Shown here piece by piece: positions 1 to 6,694 of a stretch of 7,263 nucleotides of DNA. Under the pieces are notes generated by a model. The model was not told where the DNA came from and searched no databases. It was given only the letters and a program-made list of their open reading frames with translations. This DNA is from an uncultured Chloroflexota bacterium (GTDB taxonomy: Bacteria > Chloroflexota > Dehalococcoidia > UBA2979). A program made the position numbers and the translations under genes. The stretch lies in the NCBI GenBank assembly GCA_902827055.1, contig CADEHD010000058.1:1-7263 (forward strand), given 5' to 3'. Numbering within the stretch: the first letter of the stretch is position 1; every line of letters begins with the position of its first letter.

Positions 1-260
1 GCGTCTCCCGGAGGCGCCTCCTGGAGTATCGGCATCGAGCCCGGTTCGCCGAGACCATGCAGACTCGCGCCTGCGCGGGCTTGGTCGGCGTTCCATGGGC
101 GCCCCCCGGACCAGGCCGACCACATTCGGAATTGGGGGGCCTCAATTGCGCCTCAGTTACTAAAGGAGTGTGAACGCGCTGCCGACCTTCTTACTGGTGC
201 TACCGAGGCTGGTGCGCCACTGCTGGCTCCGGCGCGGGGCACGTTCGACGGAGGGGACCG
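1..260. other. Left-edge stretch with no supported gene
   Basis: I see no convincing gene here. The plus-strand frames stay open for a while, but they lack recognisable protein sequence and well-placed starts; one ends at a TGA at 171-173. A GTG at 170 sits only one base from an AAAGGAG-like box, too close for normal initiation, and its 63-residue product is low-complexity and arginine-rich. An imperfect 22-base palindrome lies at 5-26, with a perfect 12-base core at 10-21 (GGAGGCGCCTCC). A weaker inverted repeat (AATTG...CAATT) lies at 130-147. The AT-richer patch around 156-164 could be part of a promoter for the gene at 261, but no clear -35/-10 pair is visible. The stretch may hold the end of a gene lying off the left edge. 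Confidence 0.4.
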
Positions 261-527
261 ATGGCCGAGGACACACCGCCCGCACCGAACGCGGCCACGC
301 CCGCACCCCGACTCGTGCGCCAGGGCACCCCGAAGGCGTGCTACGGCTGTGGCCAGGGTGACACCGCGCTGGTGTACCTGCAGAACGGTCGTGACTACTG
401 CGTGGCGTGTGCGCAGATGATCTTCGTGGTCCTGGGGCTCCGTCCCGCCGGACGCCGCTGGACGGACCTGACGCTGGACGACATCACGAGGCACTCGACG
501 GCGAGCGGACAGACCTCGGTCGCGTAA
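261..527 (+). CDS. Small zinc-ribbon-like hypothetical protein (88 aa)
   Basis: I do not recognise this protein as a named family. It has an alanine/proline-rich, probably disordered N-terminus (about residues 1-22). This is followed by two CxxC knuckles, C27-x-x-C30 and C47-x-x-C50, separated by 16 residues, the arrangement of a small zinc ribbon. A short hydrophobic run follows (about 52-61, MIFVVLGLRP), then a polar tail. The ATG at 261 is preceded by a strong GGAGGGG box at 250-256 with a 4-base gap, which decides the start and argues that the gene is expressed. The first cysteine pair (CYGCG) and the second (YCVAC) suit a structural Zn(II) site. Possible roles are a nucleic-acid- or protein-binding adaptor, but nothing in the sequence fixes one. 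It is transcribed away from the left edge, and its 3' end lies about 100 bases from the end of the convergent tRNA gene. No partner gene is visible in the window. Confidence 0.65.
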   Translation: MAEDTPPAPNAATPAPRLVRQGTPKACYGCGQGDTALVYLQNGRDYCVACAQMIFVVLGLRPAGRRWTDLTLDDITRHSTASGQTSVA

Positions 528-628
528 CAGCGGGCCAGCGCCTCGGTTGGGCCTCGGCGGGCGTGGTGACTCGCGGCGGGGTCTCCCCGGCCGGACAGTC
601 CTTCGCGATGCGTTTCCACGCCGGATCG

Positions 629-704
629 TGGTAGCAGGGGGCGGATTCGAACCGCCGACCAAGGGCTTATGAGTCCCCTGCTCTGGCCTCTGAGCTACCC
701 TGCC
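629..704 (-). tRNA. tRNA-Met (anticodon CAU), probably elongator
   Basis: The reverse strand folds into a complete 76-nucleotide cloverleaf with CCA encoded (629-631). It has a 7-bp acceptor (698-704 with 633-639, first pair G1-U72), a 4-bp D stem (GCTC/GAGC), the anticodon loop CTCATAA, a 5-base variable loop, a T stem GGCGG/CCGCC with loop TTCGAAT, and discriminator A73. A CAU anticodon can belong to elongator Met, initiator Met or lysidine-modified Ile2. The initiator is unlikely, because it needs three G-C pairs next to the anticodon loop, and here the last stem pair is an A31/G39 mismatch. The G1-U72 pair and the GGTAGCTCAG start resemble high-GC bacterial elongator tRNA-Met. Ile2 cannot be fully excluded. 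Downstream (528-628) there are only small GC hairpins, for example CGGGG/CCCCG at 577-589, and no T-tract terminator. Confidence 0.95.
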
Positions 705-718
705 ACGTCCTGCTCTCG

Positions 719-748
719 ATTCTACGAGCGGCCGACCCTCGAGGCCAA
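719..748 (-). promoter_or_regulatory. Sigma70-type promoter of the tRNA-Met gene
   Basis: On the minus strand a TTGGCC -35 box (748-743) and a TAGAAT -10 box (724-719) are separated by exactly 18 bases. TAGAAT matches the consensus TATAAT at five of six positions. Initiation about seven bases downstream (near 711-713) would leave a leader of only about 8 nucleotides before the tRNA 5' end at 704, normal for a tRNA gene. The promoter lies between the meaB stop and the tRNA, so the tRNA need not depend on meaB read-through. Confidence 0.65.
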
Positions 749-749
749 C

Positions 750-792
750 CGCCGCAGCGCCGAGGCGGGGTGCGCGCGCACTCGGTGCGGCG
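750..792 (-). terminator. GC-rich hairpin after meaB, possible terminator-like element
   Basis: Five bases after the meaB stop the sequence contains an inverted repeat. An outer arm of 7 bp (750-756 with 786-792, CGCCGCA/TGCGGCG) and an inner arm of 5 bp (760-764 with 781-785, CCGAG/CTCGG) are separated on one side by a 3-base bulge at 757-759. The loop and its edge contain a self-complementary GTGCGCGCGCAC (770-781) that could form a competing hairpin. Its position suits a transcript-end or mRNA-stabilising structure for meaB. No T-tract follows, so it is not a canonical intrinsic terminator. It ends two bases before the -35 box of the tRNA promoter. Confidence 0.4.
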
Positions 793-796
793 CCGC

Positions 797-1759
797 CTAC
801 TCGGAGCGGCTCCAGTTGCGCTGCACGGCGTCGACGAGCGCGTCCGCGGCGGCGCGCGGGTCGAGGCGCCGCGCCGCGACGTCGTCCACCAGCTGCCCCA
901 GGATGCCCTCGGCACGCGCGAACGCGAGCGCGCGCCGCTGCACCAGCCCGCGAGCCAGCGCGACGATCTGGCTCTGAGCGAGCGCACGCCGTTCCTGCTC
1001 GGCGTGCTCCGAGCCCTTGAGGTACGCCTGGTGACGGTCGATGGCGTCCGATACCTCGTCGAGGCCCTTGTCCTCGCGCGCGGTGGTCTTGAGGATGGGC
1101 GGCTCCCATGTGCGCTCGGACGCGATCGCGAGGAGCGCGCGGAGCTGCATCACGGCGGTGTCGGCCCCGGCGATGTCCGCCTTGTTCACCACCATGACCT
1201 GCGCGATCTCCATCAGTCCGGCCTTCATCGACTGGATCTCATCGCCACCGGCCGGTGTGGTCACGAGCACCGTGGTGCCGGTCGCCGTCGCGACCTCGAC
1301 CTCGTCCTGGCCCGCGCCCACGGTCTCGAGGATGACGATGTCGAAGCCGGCGGCGTCCATCAGGTCCACGACGCCGGTGGCCATCTCGGACAGGCCGCCC
1401 AGGTTGCCGCGGGACGCCATCGAGCGCATGAACACGCCGCCGTCCCCGGTCAGGTCCTGCATGCGGATGCGGTCCCCGAGGATGGCGCCGTTCGAGAATG
1501 GCGAGGAGGGGTCGACGGCGACGATGCCGACGGTGCGGCCTCGGCGGCGCTGCTCGCGCGCGAGGGCGGCGACGAACGTGGACTTGCCAACGCCCGCCGA
1601 GCCGGTGACGCCGATCGTCGTCGCGCGGCCGGTGTGGGGGTACAGCCCGGCGAGGAGCGCCCGCCCGATGACCGTGTCCGCCTCGACGTGCGTGATCGAC
1701 CGCGCCAGCGCGCGTCGGTCGCCAGCGCGCACGCCCGCGATCAGCTCAGGTGCATCCAA
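797..1759 (-). CDS. meaB: MeaB/ArgK-family G-protein chaperone of methylmalonyl-CoA mutase
   Basis: MeaB is a cytosolic P-loop GTPase that gates cofactor loading and protects or reactivates the adenosylcobalamin-dependent mutase. The 320-residue product shows the whole family signature. The P-loop GSAGVGKS is at 53-60. A VDPSSPFSNGAILGDRIRM block (82-100) is characteristic of MeaB/ArgK proteins. The ETVGAGQDE segment (145-153) corresponds to the G3/switch region, and NKAD (192-195) is the guanine-specificity motif. The C-terminal helical part (about 250-320) fits the dimerisation arm. The length is normal for the family. The start is a TTG at 1759, the first plausible initiation codon in frame after the small-subunit stop. 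An AGGAA box lies 11 bases upstream (1771-1775), a slightly long spacing, so the start is less certain than the identity. It lies 31 bases downstream of the cobalamin-binding subunit and is probably co-transcribed with it. The old name ArgK (arginine/ornithine transport kinase) is misleading here. Confidence 0.95.
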   Translation of the reverse strand: MDAPELIAGVRAGDRRALARSITHVEADTVIGRALLAGLYPHTGRATTIGVTGSAGVGKSTFVAALAREQRRRGRTVGIVAVDPSSPFSNGAILGDRIRMQDLTGDGGVFMRSMASRGNLGGLSEMATGVVDLMDAAGFDIVILETVGAGQDEVEVATATGTTVLVTTPAGGDEIQSMKAGLMEIAQVMVVNKADIAGADTAVMQLRALLAIASERTWEPPILKTTAREDKGLDEVSDAIDRHQAYLKGSEHAEQERRALAQSQIVALARGLVQRRALAFARAEGILGQLVDDVAARRLDPRAAADALVDAVQRNWSRSE

Positions 1760-1790
1760 TGGGACGTCGATTCCTGGGGGCTGCGGGCGG

Positions 1791-2204
1791 CTAGACGCGC
1801 TGCGGCGCGTTGTTGCGCACGAACTCGATGATGTCGTTGGTGTTGGTGCCGGGCCCGAAGACGCCCTTGAAGCCGATGGCGTTGACCTTCGGGATGTCGT
1901 CCTGCGGGATGATGCCGCCGCAGAACAGCAGCACGTCGTCCACGCCGCGCGTCCTCAGCTCCTCGACGACGCGGGGGAACAGCTCGAGGTGCGCGCCCGA
2001 GAGGATCGAGAGGCCGATGACGTCCACGTCCTCCTGGAGGGCGGCCTCGGCGATCATCTGCGGCGTCTGGCGGATGCCGGTGTAGATGACCTCCATACCG
2101 GCGTCGCGGAGCGCCCGCGCGACGACTTTCGCCCCGCGGTCGTGGCCATCGAGGCCGGGCTTGGCGATGAGCACTCGGATATTGCGAGCGGTATCGGTAG
2201 TCAC
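1791..2204 (-). CDS. mcmA2: Methylmalonyl-CoA mutase small subunit, cobalamin-binding domain
   Basis: This 137-residue protein is a free-standing B12-binding Rossmann domain. It supplies the lower-ligand histidine and the nucleotide-tail pocket to the separate catalytic chain (4929-6584). The base-off/His-on motif DxHxxG is seen as DGHDRG at residues 19-24, with H21 as the cobalt ligand. The matching SxL element is S66-I-L68 and the GG turn is G96-G97. The length matches the B12 domain alone, without linker or catalytic barrel. I chose the GTG at 2204 because a GGAGG box (2209-2213) lies just upstream, and the conserved fold (NIRVLIAKPGLDGHD) begins eight residues in. The frame stays open upstream to an ATG at 2396, but that extension is low-complexity and crosses both promoters and the start of the divergent channel gene. 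meaB follows 31 bases downstream. Methylmalonyl specificity is inferred from the neighbours; isolated B12 domains of sister mutases look alike. Confidence 0.93.
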   Translation of the reverse strand: MTTDTARNIRVLIAKPGLDGHDRGAKVVARALRDAGMEVIYTGIRQTPQMIAEAALQEDVDVIGLSILSGAHLELFPRVVEELRTRGVDDVLLFCGGIIPQDDIPKVNAIGFKGVFGPGTNTNDIIEFVRNNAPQRV

Positions 2205-2240
2205 GTGGCCTCCGGCGGCGGGTCTGGGGTCGGTGGGCCG

Positions 2241-2271
2241 ATTGTAGCGGCCCCTGCGGGGGTTATGGCAG
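2241..2271 (-). promoter_or_regulatory. Putative promoter of the small subunit-meaB unit
   Basis: On the minus strand a TACAAT -10 box (2246-2241) matches TATAAT at five of six positions. The -35 region is poor: the best fit is CTGCCA at 2271-2266 with a long 19-base spacer. A start near 2234 would give a leader of about 30 bases that contains the GGAGG box. That leader is far too short for a cobalamin riboswitch. A CCCC/GGGG hairpin (2251-2261, loop TGC) lies in the spacer and could be an operator. Confidence 0.4.
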
Positions 2272-2290
2272 TGGGCGAGCTGCCTAGAAT
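2263..2290 (+). promoter_or_regulatory. Putative promoter of the potassium-channel gene
   Basis: A TAGAAT -10 box at 2285-2290 is identical to the one in front of the tRNA gene. The -35 candidate TTATGG (2263-2268, 16-base spacer) is weak. A start near 2297 gives a leader of about 14 bases ending in a GGGAGG ribosome site (2302-2307) and the ATG at 2311. The -35 region overlaps that of the divergent small-subunit promoter. Confidence 0.42.
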
Positions 2291-2310
2291 GGCGCCTAAC
2301 CGGGAGGAAC

Positions 2311-3102
2311 ATGGCCCGAGACCCTGACCGCCTGACTCGATTCGAGAACGCCATCGAGCTCCCGATGCTCGGACTCGCGCTGCTGCTCGCACTCACGATC
2401 GCAGCACCTCACCTGTTCCCGATATCACCGGAGACGGCGGCTACCCTCAACCTGGCCGACGCGCTCATCTGGGCAGTGTTCGCGGTTGAGTTCGGCGTTC
2501 GGGTGTTCCTCGCGCCAGCCCGCCTGACCTACGTCCTTGCGCACTGGTACGACGTCGCGCTCATCGCACTGCCGTTCCTTCGGCCGCTGCGGCTCCTGCG
2601 GCTGGCCCGAATCGCCCTGGCCCTTCTGCGAGCCGGAGAGCATGTACGGAGAGTGGTCCGGCGCCGAGCGGTAGCGTACCCACTCGGGGCGGCGCTGATG
2701 GCCTCAGCCGCTATCGCTCTCGCGATGCCACTCATCGAGCGGGGCGCGGCGAACGCGAGCATCGTGACGTTCGGCGATGGACTCTGGTGGGGCGCAACGA
2801 CCGTGACCACCGTTGGCTACGGCGATGCCGTTCCGGTGACGCCCTTCGGTCGGGGGCTCGCCCTCGCCCTCATGCTGGTGGGGATCACCTCGTTCGGGAT
2901 TGTGACGGCAAGCGTCGCAGCCTACCTAGTCGAGGAGCGAGAGGGGACGGAGCAGGCGCGCCTGCTCGAGACACTGGAGGCGATCGAGCGACGACTCGCG
3001 GCGCTCGAGGAGACACTCGCCGCGCCGCGAGCCGATGAGGGTCCTCCGCTACCGGTTGAACTGGATCAACTGGATCGCGAGGCCGAACGCCTGGTCCGCT
3101 GA
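2311..3102 (+). CDS. Voltage-sensor-type six-helix potassium channel
   Basis: This 263-residue inner-membrane protein has the layout of one voltage-gated K+ channel subunit (a tetramer would form the pore). Predicted helices are S1 about 17-34, S2 50-67, S3 78-90, S4 91-107, S5 121-141, pore helix 150-165 and S6 181-205. The selectivity filter TTVGYGD is at 166-172, the K+ signature. S4 carries arginines at three-residue intervals (R91, R94, R97, R100, then R107), the classic voltage-sensor pattern. After S6 there is a charged helix rich in Glu/Arg/Leu (about 208-238) that could be a tetramerising coiled coil. No RCK or cyclic-nucleotide domain is present. The ATG at 2311 is set by GGGAGG immediately upstream. 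Residues 247-263 are encoded antisense to the end of the epimerase gene. Codons such as AGA, CGA, GTA and TCA look commoner here than in the neighbours, which hints at separate origin. It is on the opposite strand from the mutase genes, so any metabolic link is not evident. Confidence 0.92.
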   Translation: MARDPDRLTRFENAIELPMLGLALLLALTIAAPHLFPISPETAATLNLADALIWAVFAVEFGVRVFLAPARLTYVLAHWYDVALIALPFLRPLRLLRLARIALALLRAGEHVRRVVRRRAVAYPLGAALMASAAIALAMPLIERGAANASIVTFGDGLWWGATTVTTVGYGDAVPVTPFGRGLALALMLVGITSFGIVTASVAAYLVEEREGTEQARLLETLEAIERRLAALEETLAAPRADEGPPLPVELDQLDREAERLVR

Positions 3103-3861
3103 AATGGTAGTACGAACGGAATTCGGAAGCGCGCCCGGGGTGGCATCGTCGAGGGTGATGCCCGCGGCGCGGTACTTCGCCACCTGCGCCTCGATGTCCT
3201 GCACCTCGATGGCGACCATCGACGAGGCGCCCTCGCCCTGCTCCTCGAGGCTCTTCGCCATCGGCGAGTCCGCCGAGGCCGGCGTGATGAACTCGATCAT
3301 GCACTGGCCGGCGGGCACCTGGCCGATCACGATCGTATCGGTCTTGATGGTGTTGGCGATGCGGAACCCGGCGATGCCTCGCCAGGTTGCCTCTGCCACC
3401 TGCTGGTCCTTCACGCGGAGCGCGAGATGGTCGAACCCCTTGGCCGTCGAGGTATGGGCGCCCGCGGGCGGCTGCGCGAGCTCAACGAGCACGCCGTGGC
3501 ACGCGCGCGGGTGAATGAACGCGACCTTCCCCGCGAGGCCGTCGCGCGGCGCCTGGTCGATCAGCTCCACGCCCTGCGCCTTCAGCCGCTCGAGCTCGCC
3601 CACGATGTCGTCGGTGTTGAGGCAGATGTGCTGTAGAACCTGGCCGCGACTCGCCAGGTAGCGCGCGACGCCGGTGTCCTCGCGCGTGGGCTGCAGCAAC
3701 TCGATTTCGTTCTCCCCGACCTGCAGCAGGACGCCACGCACGCCCTGCTCCTCCACCACCTGGTCGGCGGTCACCTCGAGGCCCATGATGTCGCGGTAGA
3801 ACTTCAGCGCGTCATCCGCGCTGTGGACCACCACGCCCACGTGGTGAATGCGGTCGATCAC
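3049..3861 (-). CDS. mce: Methylmalonyl-CoA epimerase-like protein with two VOC domains
   Basis: The first half (about 1-131) matches methylmalonyl-CoA epimerase, which interconverts (2S)- and (2R)-methylmalonyl-CoA so that the mutase can act. It begins IDRIHHVGVVV and contains ENEIELLQP, LQHICLNTDD and HGVLVELAQP. The likely metal ligands or equivalents are H7, E54, H78 and E127. Single-function epimerases have about 130-150 residues; this chain has 270. Residues about 141-270 form a second glyoxalase/VOC unit starting KGFDHLALRV. In it H145 and E190 are kept, but the positions matching H78 and E127 are M215 and Q264, so a second active site is doubtful. The start is the GTG at 3861, after AAAGGAGCGAGGA, and it overlaps the stop of the DinB gene upstream by four bases (GTGA), which suggests translational coupling. 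The last 54 bases overlap the convergent channel gene. The open frame continues to an ATG at 4380, but that part is a shadow of the DinB gene. An alternative is a broader VOC enzyme, but context favours epimerase. Confidence 0.88.
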   Translation of the reverse strand: MIDRIHHVGVVVHSADDALKFYRDIMGLEVTADQVVEEQGVRGVLLQVGENEIELLQPTREDTGVARYLASRGQVLQHICLNTDDIVGELERLKAQGVELIDQAPRDGLAGKVAFIHPRACHGVLVELAQPPAGAHTSTAKGFDHLALRVKDQQVAEATWRGIAGFRIANTIKTDTIVIGQVPAGQCMIEFITPASADSPMAKSLEEQGEGASSMVAIEVQDIEAQVAKYRAAGITLDDATPGALPNSVRTTISADQAFGLAIQLIQFNR

Positions 3862-4316
3862 AGTCCTCGCTCCTTTCGCCACGCCTCGATGGCGCGGGCG
3901 TGCTCCGCCTCGTGAGCGGCCTCGATGGCCAGCTCCGCAGCAAGAATGGCCTGGGTCTCGGGAGGGAGCGTGATGCACTCGAGCATCGCGCTCACGAGGA
4001 GTTGCCTGGCTTCGTCCAGGAACTCCTCGGCGTCCTCCCACTCTACGAAGTAGTACGCGTGCGTCGTGCGCTGGTTGAACTCCGACGCGTCGTCGTGTCG
4101 CGGCGGGCTGTCGAACAGGCCGTCGGCCGCCGTCGCCTCGAGGGTCAACGCAAACGCCTCTTCCCACGCGGCAATGTGGCAGAGGATGTCCTTCACCGTC
4201 CAGTCGCCGTACCAGCGGTCGACCTCGAGGGCCTCGTCGGGCAGGTCCTCGATGGCGTCCTTGAGCGCGGCGCGGCTCGTCCCCAGCGCGTCCATGGCAT
4301 CGGCCAGCGTCTTCAT
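3858..4316 (-). CDS. DinB-family four-helix-bundle protein (copy next to epimerase)
   Basis: DinB/YfiT-like proteins are small cytosolic four-helix bundles with a His3 metal site. Characterised members are thiol-dependent S-transferases or isomerases and metal-dependent hydrolases; most are uncharacterised. This 152-residue protein has the usual length and motifs. DRWYGDWTVKDILCHIAAWE (33-52) carries H47, and a late HEAEH helix carries H135 and H139, completing the probable triad. The ATG at 4316 is chosen over the in-frame ATG at 4367, because an AAGGTGAG box lies six or so bases upstream and the extension has no family sequence. Its stop overlaps the epimerase GTG by four bases, so the two are almost certainly translated from one message. 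It resembles the DinB gene upstream (RWYG, HIA-W, AEH...I..WR), which suggests a tandem duplication. Its substrate cannot be read from sequence; position in a CoA-ester operon makes a thiol or CoA-related role possible but unproven. Confidence 0.88.
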   Translation of the reverse strand: MKTLADAMDALGTSRAALKDAIEDLPDEALEVDRWYGDWTVKDILCHIAAWEEAFALTLEATAADGLFDSPPRHDDASEFNQRTTHAYYFVEWEDAEEFLDEARQLLVSAMLECITLPPETQAILAAELAIEAAHEAEHARAIEAWRKERGL

Positions 4317-4410
4317 GGTGCTCACCTTGCTCGGCGGCCTGCCGGGCCAGCATCGAGGCCGACCCAACCTGCGGCATCACGGAAGGGGATGGAGTAGTCG
4401 AGAAGCGCGG

Positions 4411-4893
4411 TCAGTACCCGTTGATGCGACGCCACTCCAGGATCGCGGGGATGTGTTCCGCGTCATGCGTGGATGGCAGGAGCAGCAGCCGATGCGCGGT
4501 CCCGCCGGCCTCGAGCGTGGCCGCCGGGAGTTCCCGCAGGCCCGCGACGGCCGACTCGTGGCGTTCGCGGGCGTGGCGGAGCGCCGTCATTACCTCGGGC
4601 CACGGTGCGCTGGCGAACAGCGCCACGGTCGAGGCGTTGAAGGCGTCGTCGTCGCCGTCCCAGCCCTCGACGGCCGGTCGTTCGCCGTGTGCGATCTGCT
4701 CGAGGCCCCCCGCGGCGGCGTCCTGCCACACCGCGATGTGTGCCGCGATGTCGTGCAACGACCACCGCTGGCCGCCGTACCAGCGTTCGAGGCGTTGCGC
4801 CTCGGTCAGCGCGTCGCACGCCTCGATGAGGGACGCGCGCGTGGCGGCGTTCGCCTCGAGGGCCGCTTCTACCACGTCGTTCGCATGGGCCAC
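4411..4893 (-). CDS. DinB-family four-helix-bundle protein (copy next to mutase)
   Basis: This 160-residue product is a second DinB-superfamily member. The central motif ERWYGGQRWSLHDIAAHIAVW (36-56) provides H52, and THDAEHIPAILEWRR (142-156) provides H143 and H147 for a His3 metal site. The N-terminal helix (about 5-30) is alanine/glutamate-rich, as expected of the bundle. I chose the GTG at 4893 because a GGAG box lies five bases upstream and the upstream open frame to 4962 overlaps the mutase gene without family sequence. It begins 35 bases after the mutase catalytic subunit stops and is followed by 94 bases before the second DinB gene, all on the same strand, so it is likely part of the same transcript. 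The two DinB proteins share the same motif order but have diverged, so they probably differ in substrate. The family name comes from B. subtilis DNA-damage-inducible DinB. It is unrelated to E. coli DinB polymerase IV. Confidence 0.88.
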   Translation of the reverse strand: MAHANDVVEAALEANAATRASLIEACDALTEAQRLERWYGGQRWSLHDIAAHIAVWQDAAAGGLEQIAHGERPAVEGWDGDDDAFNASTVALFASAPWPEVMTALRHARERHESAVAGLRELPAATLEAGGTAHRLLLLPSTHDAEHIPAILEWRRINGY

Positions 4894-4928
4894 GGTGTCT
4901 CCGGTCGTGCTTCGACCCCGCGCCGGGT

Positions 4929-6584
<1,656 letters not shown>

Positions 6585-6694
6585 GCCGCCGCCCTTACGT
6601 CCTGTGTGCGCTGGGTTGTGCCTGATTGGCGATGCTGGCGCGTATGGTACACGCTCAGCCCGGGTGCATCTCCGCGCCCGCCCGGGAGGCCTCG
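6585..6694. promoter_or_regulatory. Divergent intergenic region between the mutase and DUF1801-like genes
   Basis: Both flanking genes start away from this 110-base gap, so it must hold promoters for each. The AT-richest patch is around 6643-6650. It reads TATGGT on the plus strand and TACCAT on the minus strand, so it could serve as a -10 for either direction, but no convincing -35 is spaced correctly. The minus-strand leader would be about 50 bases, too short for a cobalamin riboswitch. A GGAGG box at 6685-6689 belongs to the plus-strand gene. Confidence 0.4.

Noticed and set aside
130..147. AATTG...CAATT inverted repeat as a terminator
   Set aside because: The stem is only 5-7 bp with a G-U pair, a tight loop and no T-tract; probably chance.
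153..1109. Long minus-strand open frame of 318 codons covering the tRNA and the end of meaB
   Set aside because: The translation is low-complexity Arg/Ala/Gly/Pro, runs straight through the tRNA gene and lies out of frame over meaB. It is a GC-rich shadow frame.
770..2327. Plus-strand open frames of 353 and 428 codons opposite meaB and the B12 subunit
   Set aside because: They are antisense to two clearly recognised genes, with no family sequence, and are typical of high-GC codon-position bias.
2205..2396. Longer start (ATG at 2396) for the B12-binding subunit
   Set aside because: It would cover the divergent promoters and the channel's first codons with non-conserved sequence; the GTG at 2204 has its own GGAGG box.
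3862..4380. N-terminal extension of the epimerase frame (443 codons in all)
   Set aside because: The extra 173 codons are an out-of-frame reading of the DinB gene. The GTG at 3861 with its ribosome site and the IDRIHHVG start marks the true N-terminus.
6585..6690. Cobalamin riboswitch upstream of the B12-dependent mutase
   Set aside because: The leaders before both mutase subunits are about 30-60 bases, far shorter than a cobalamin aptamer, and no B12-box-like sequence is visible.
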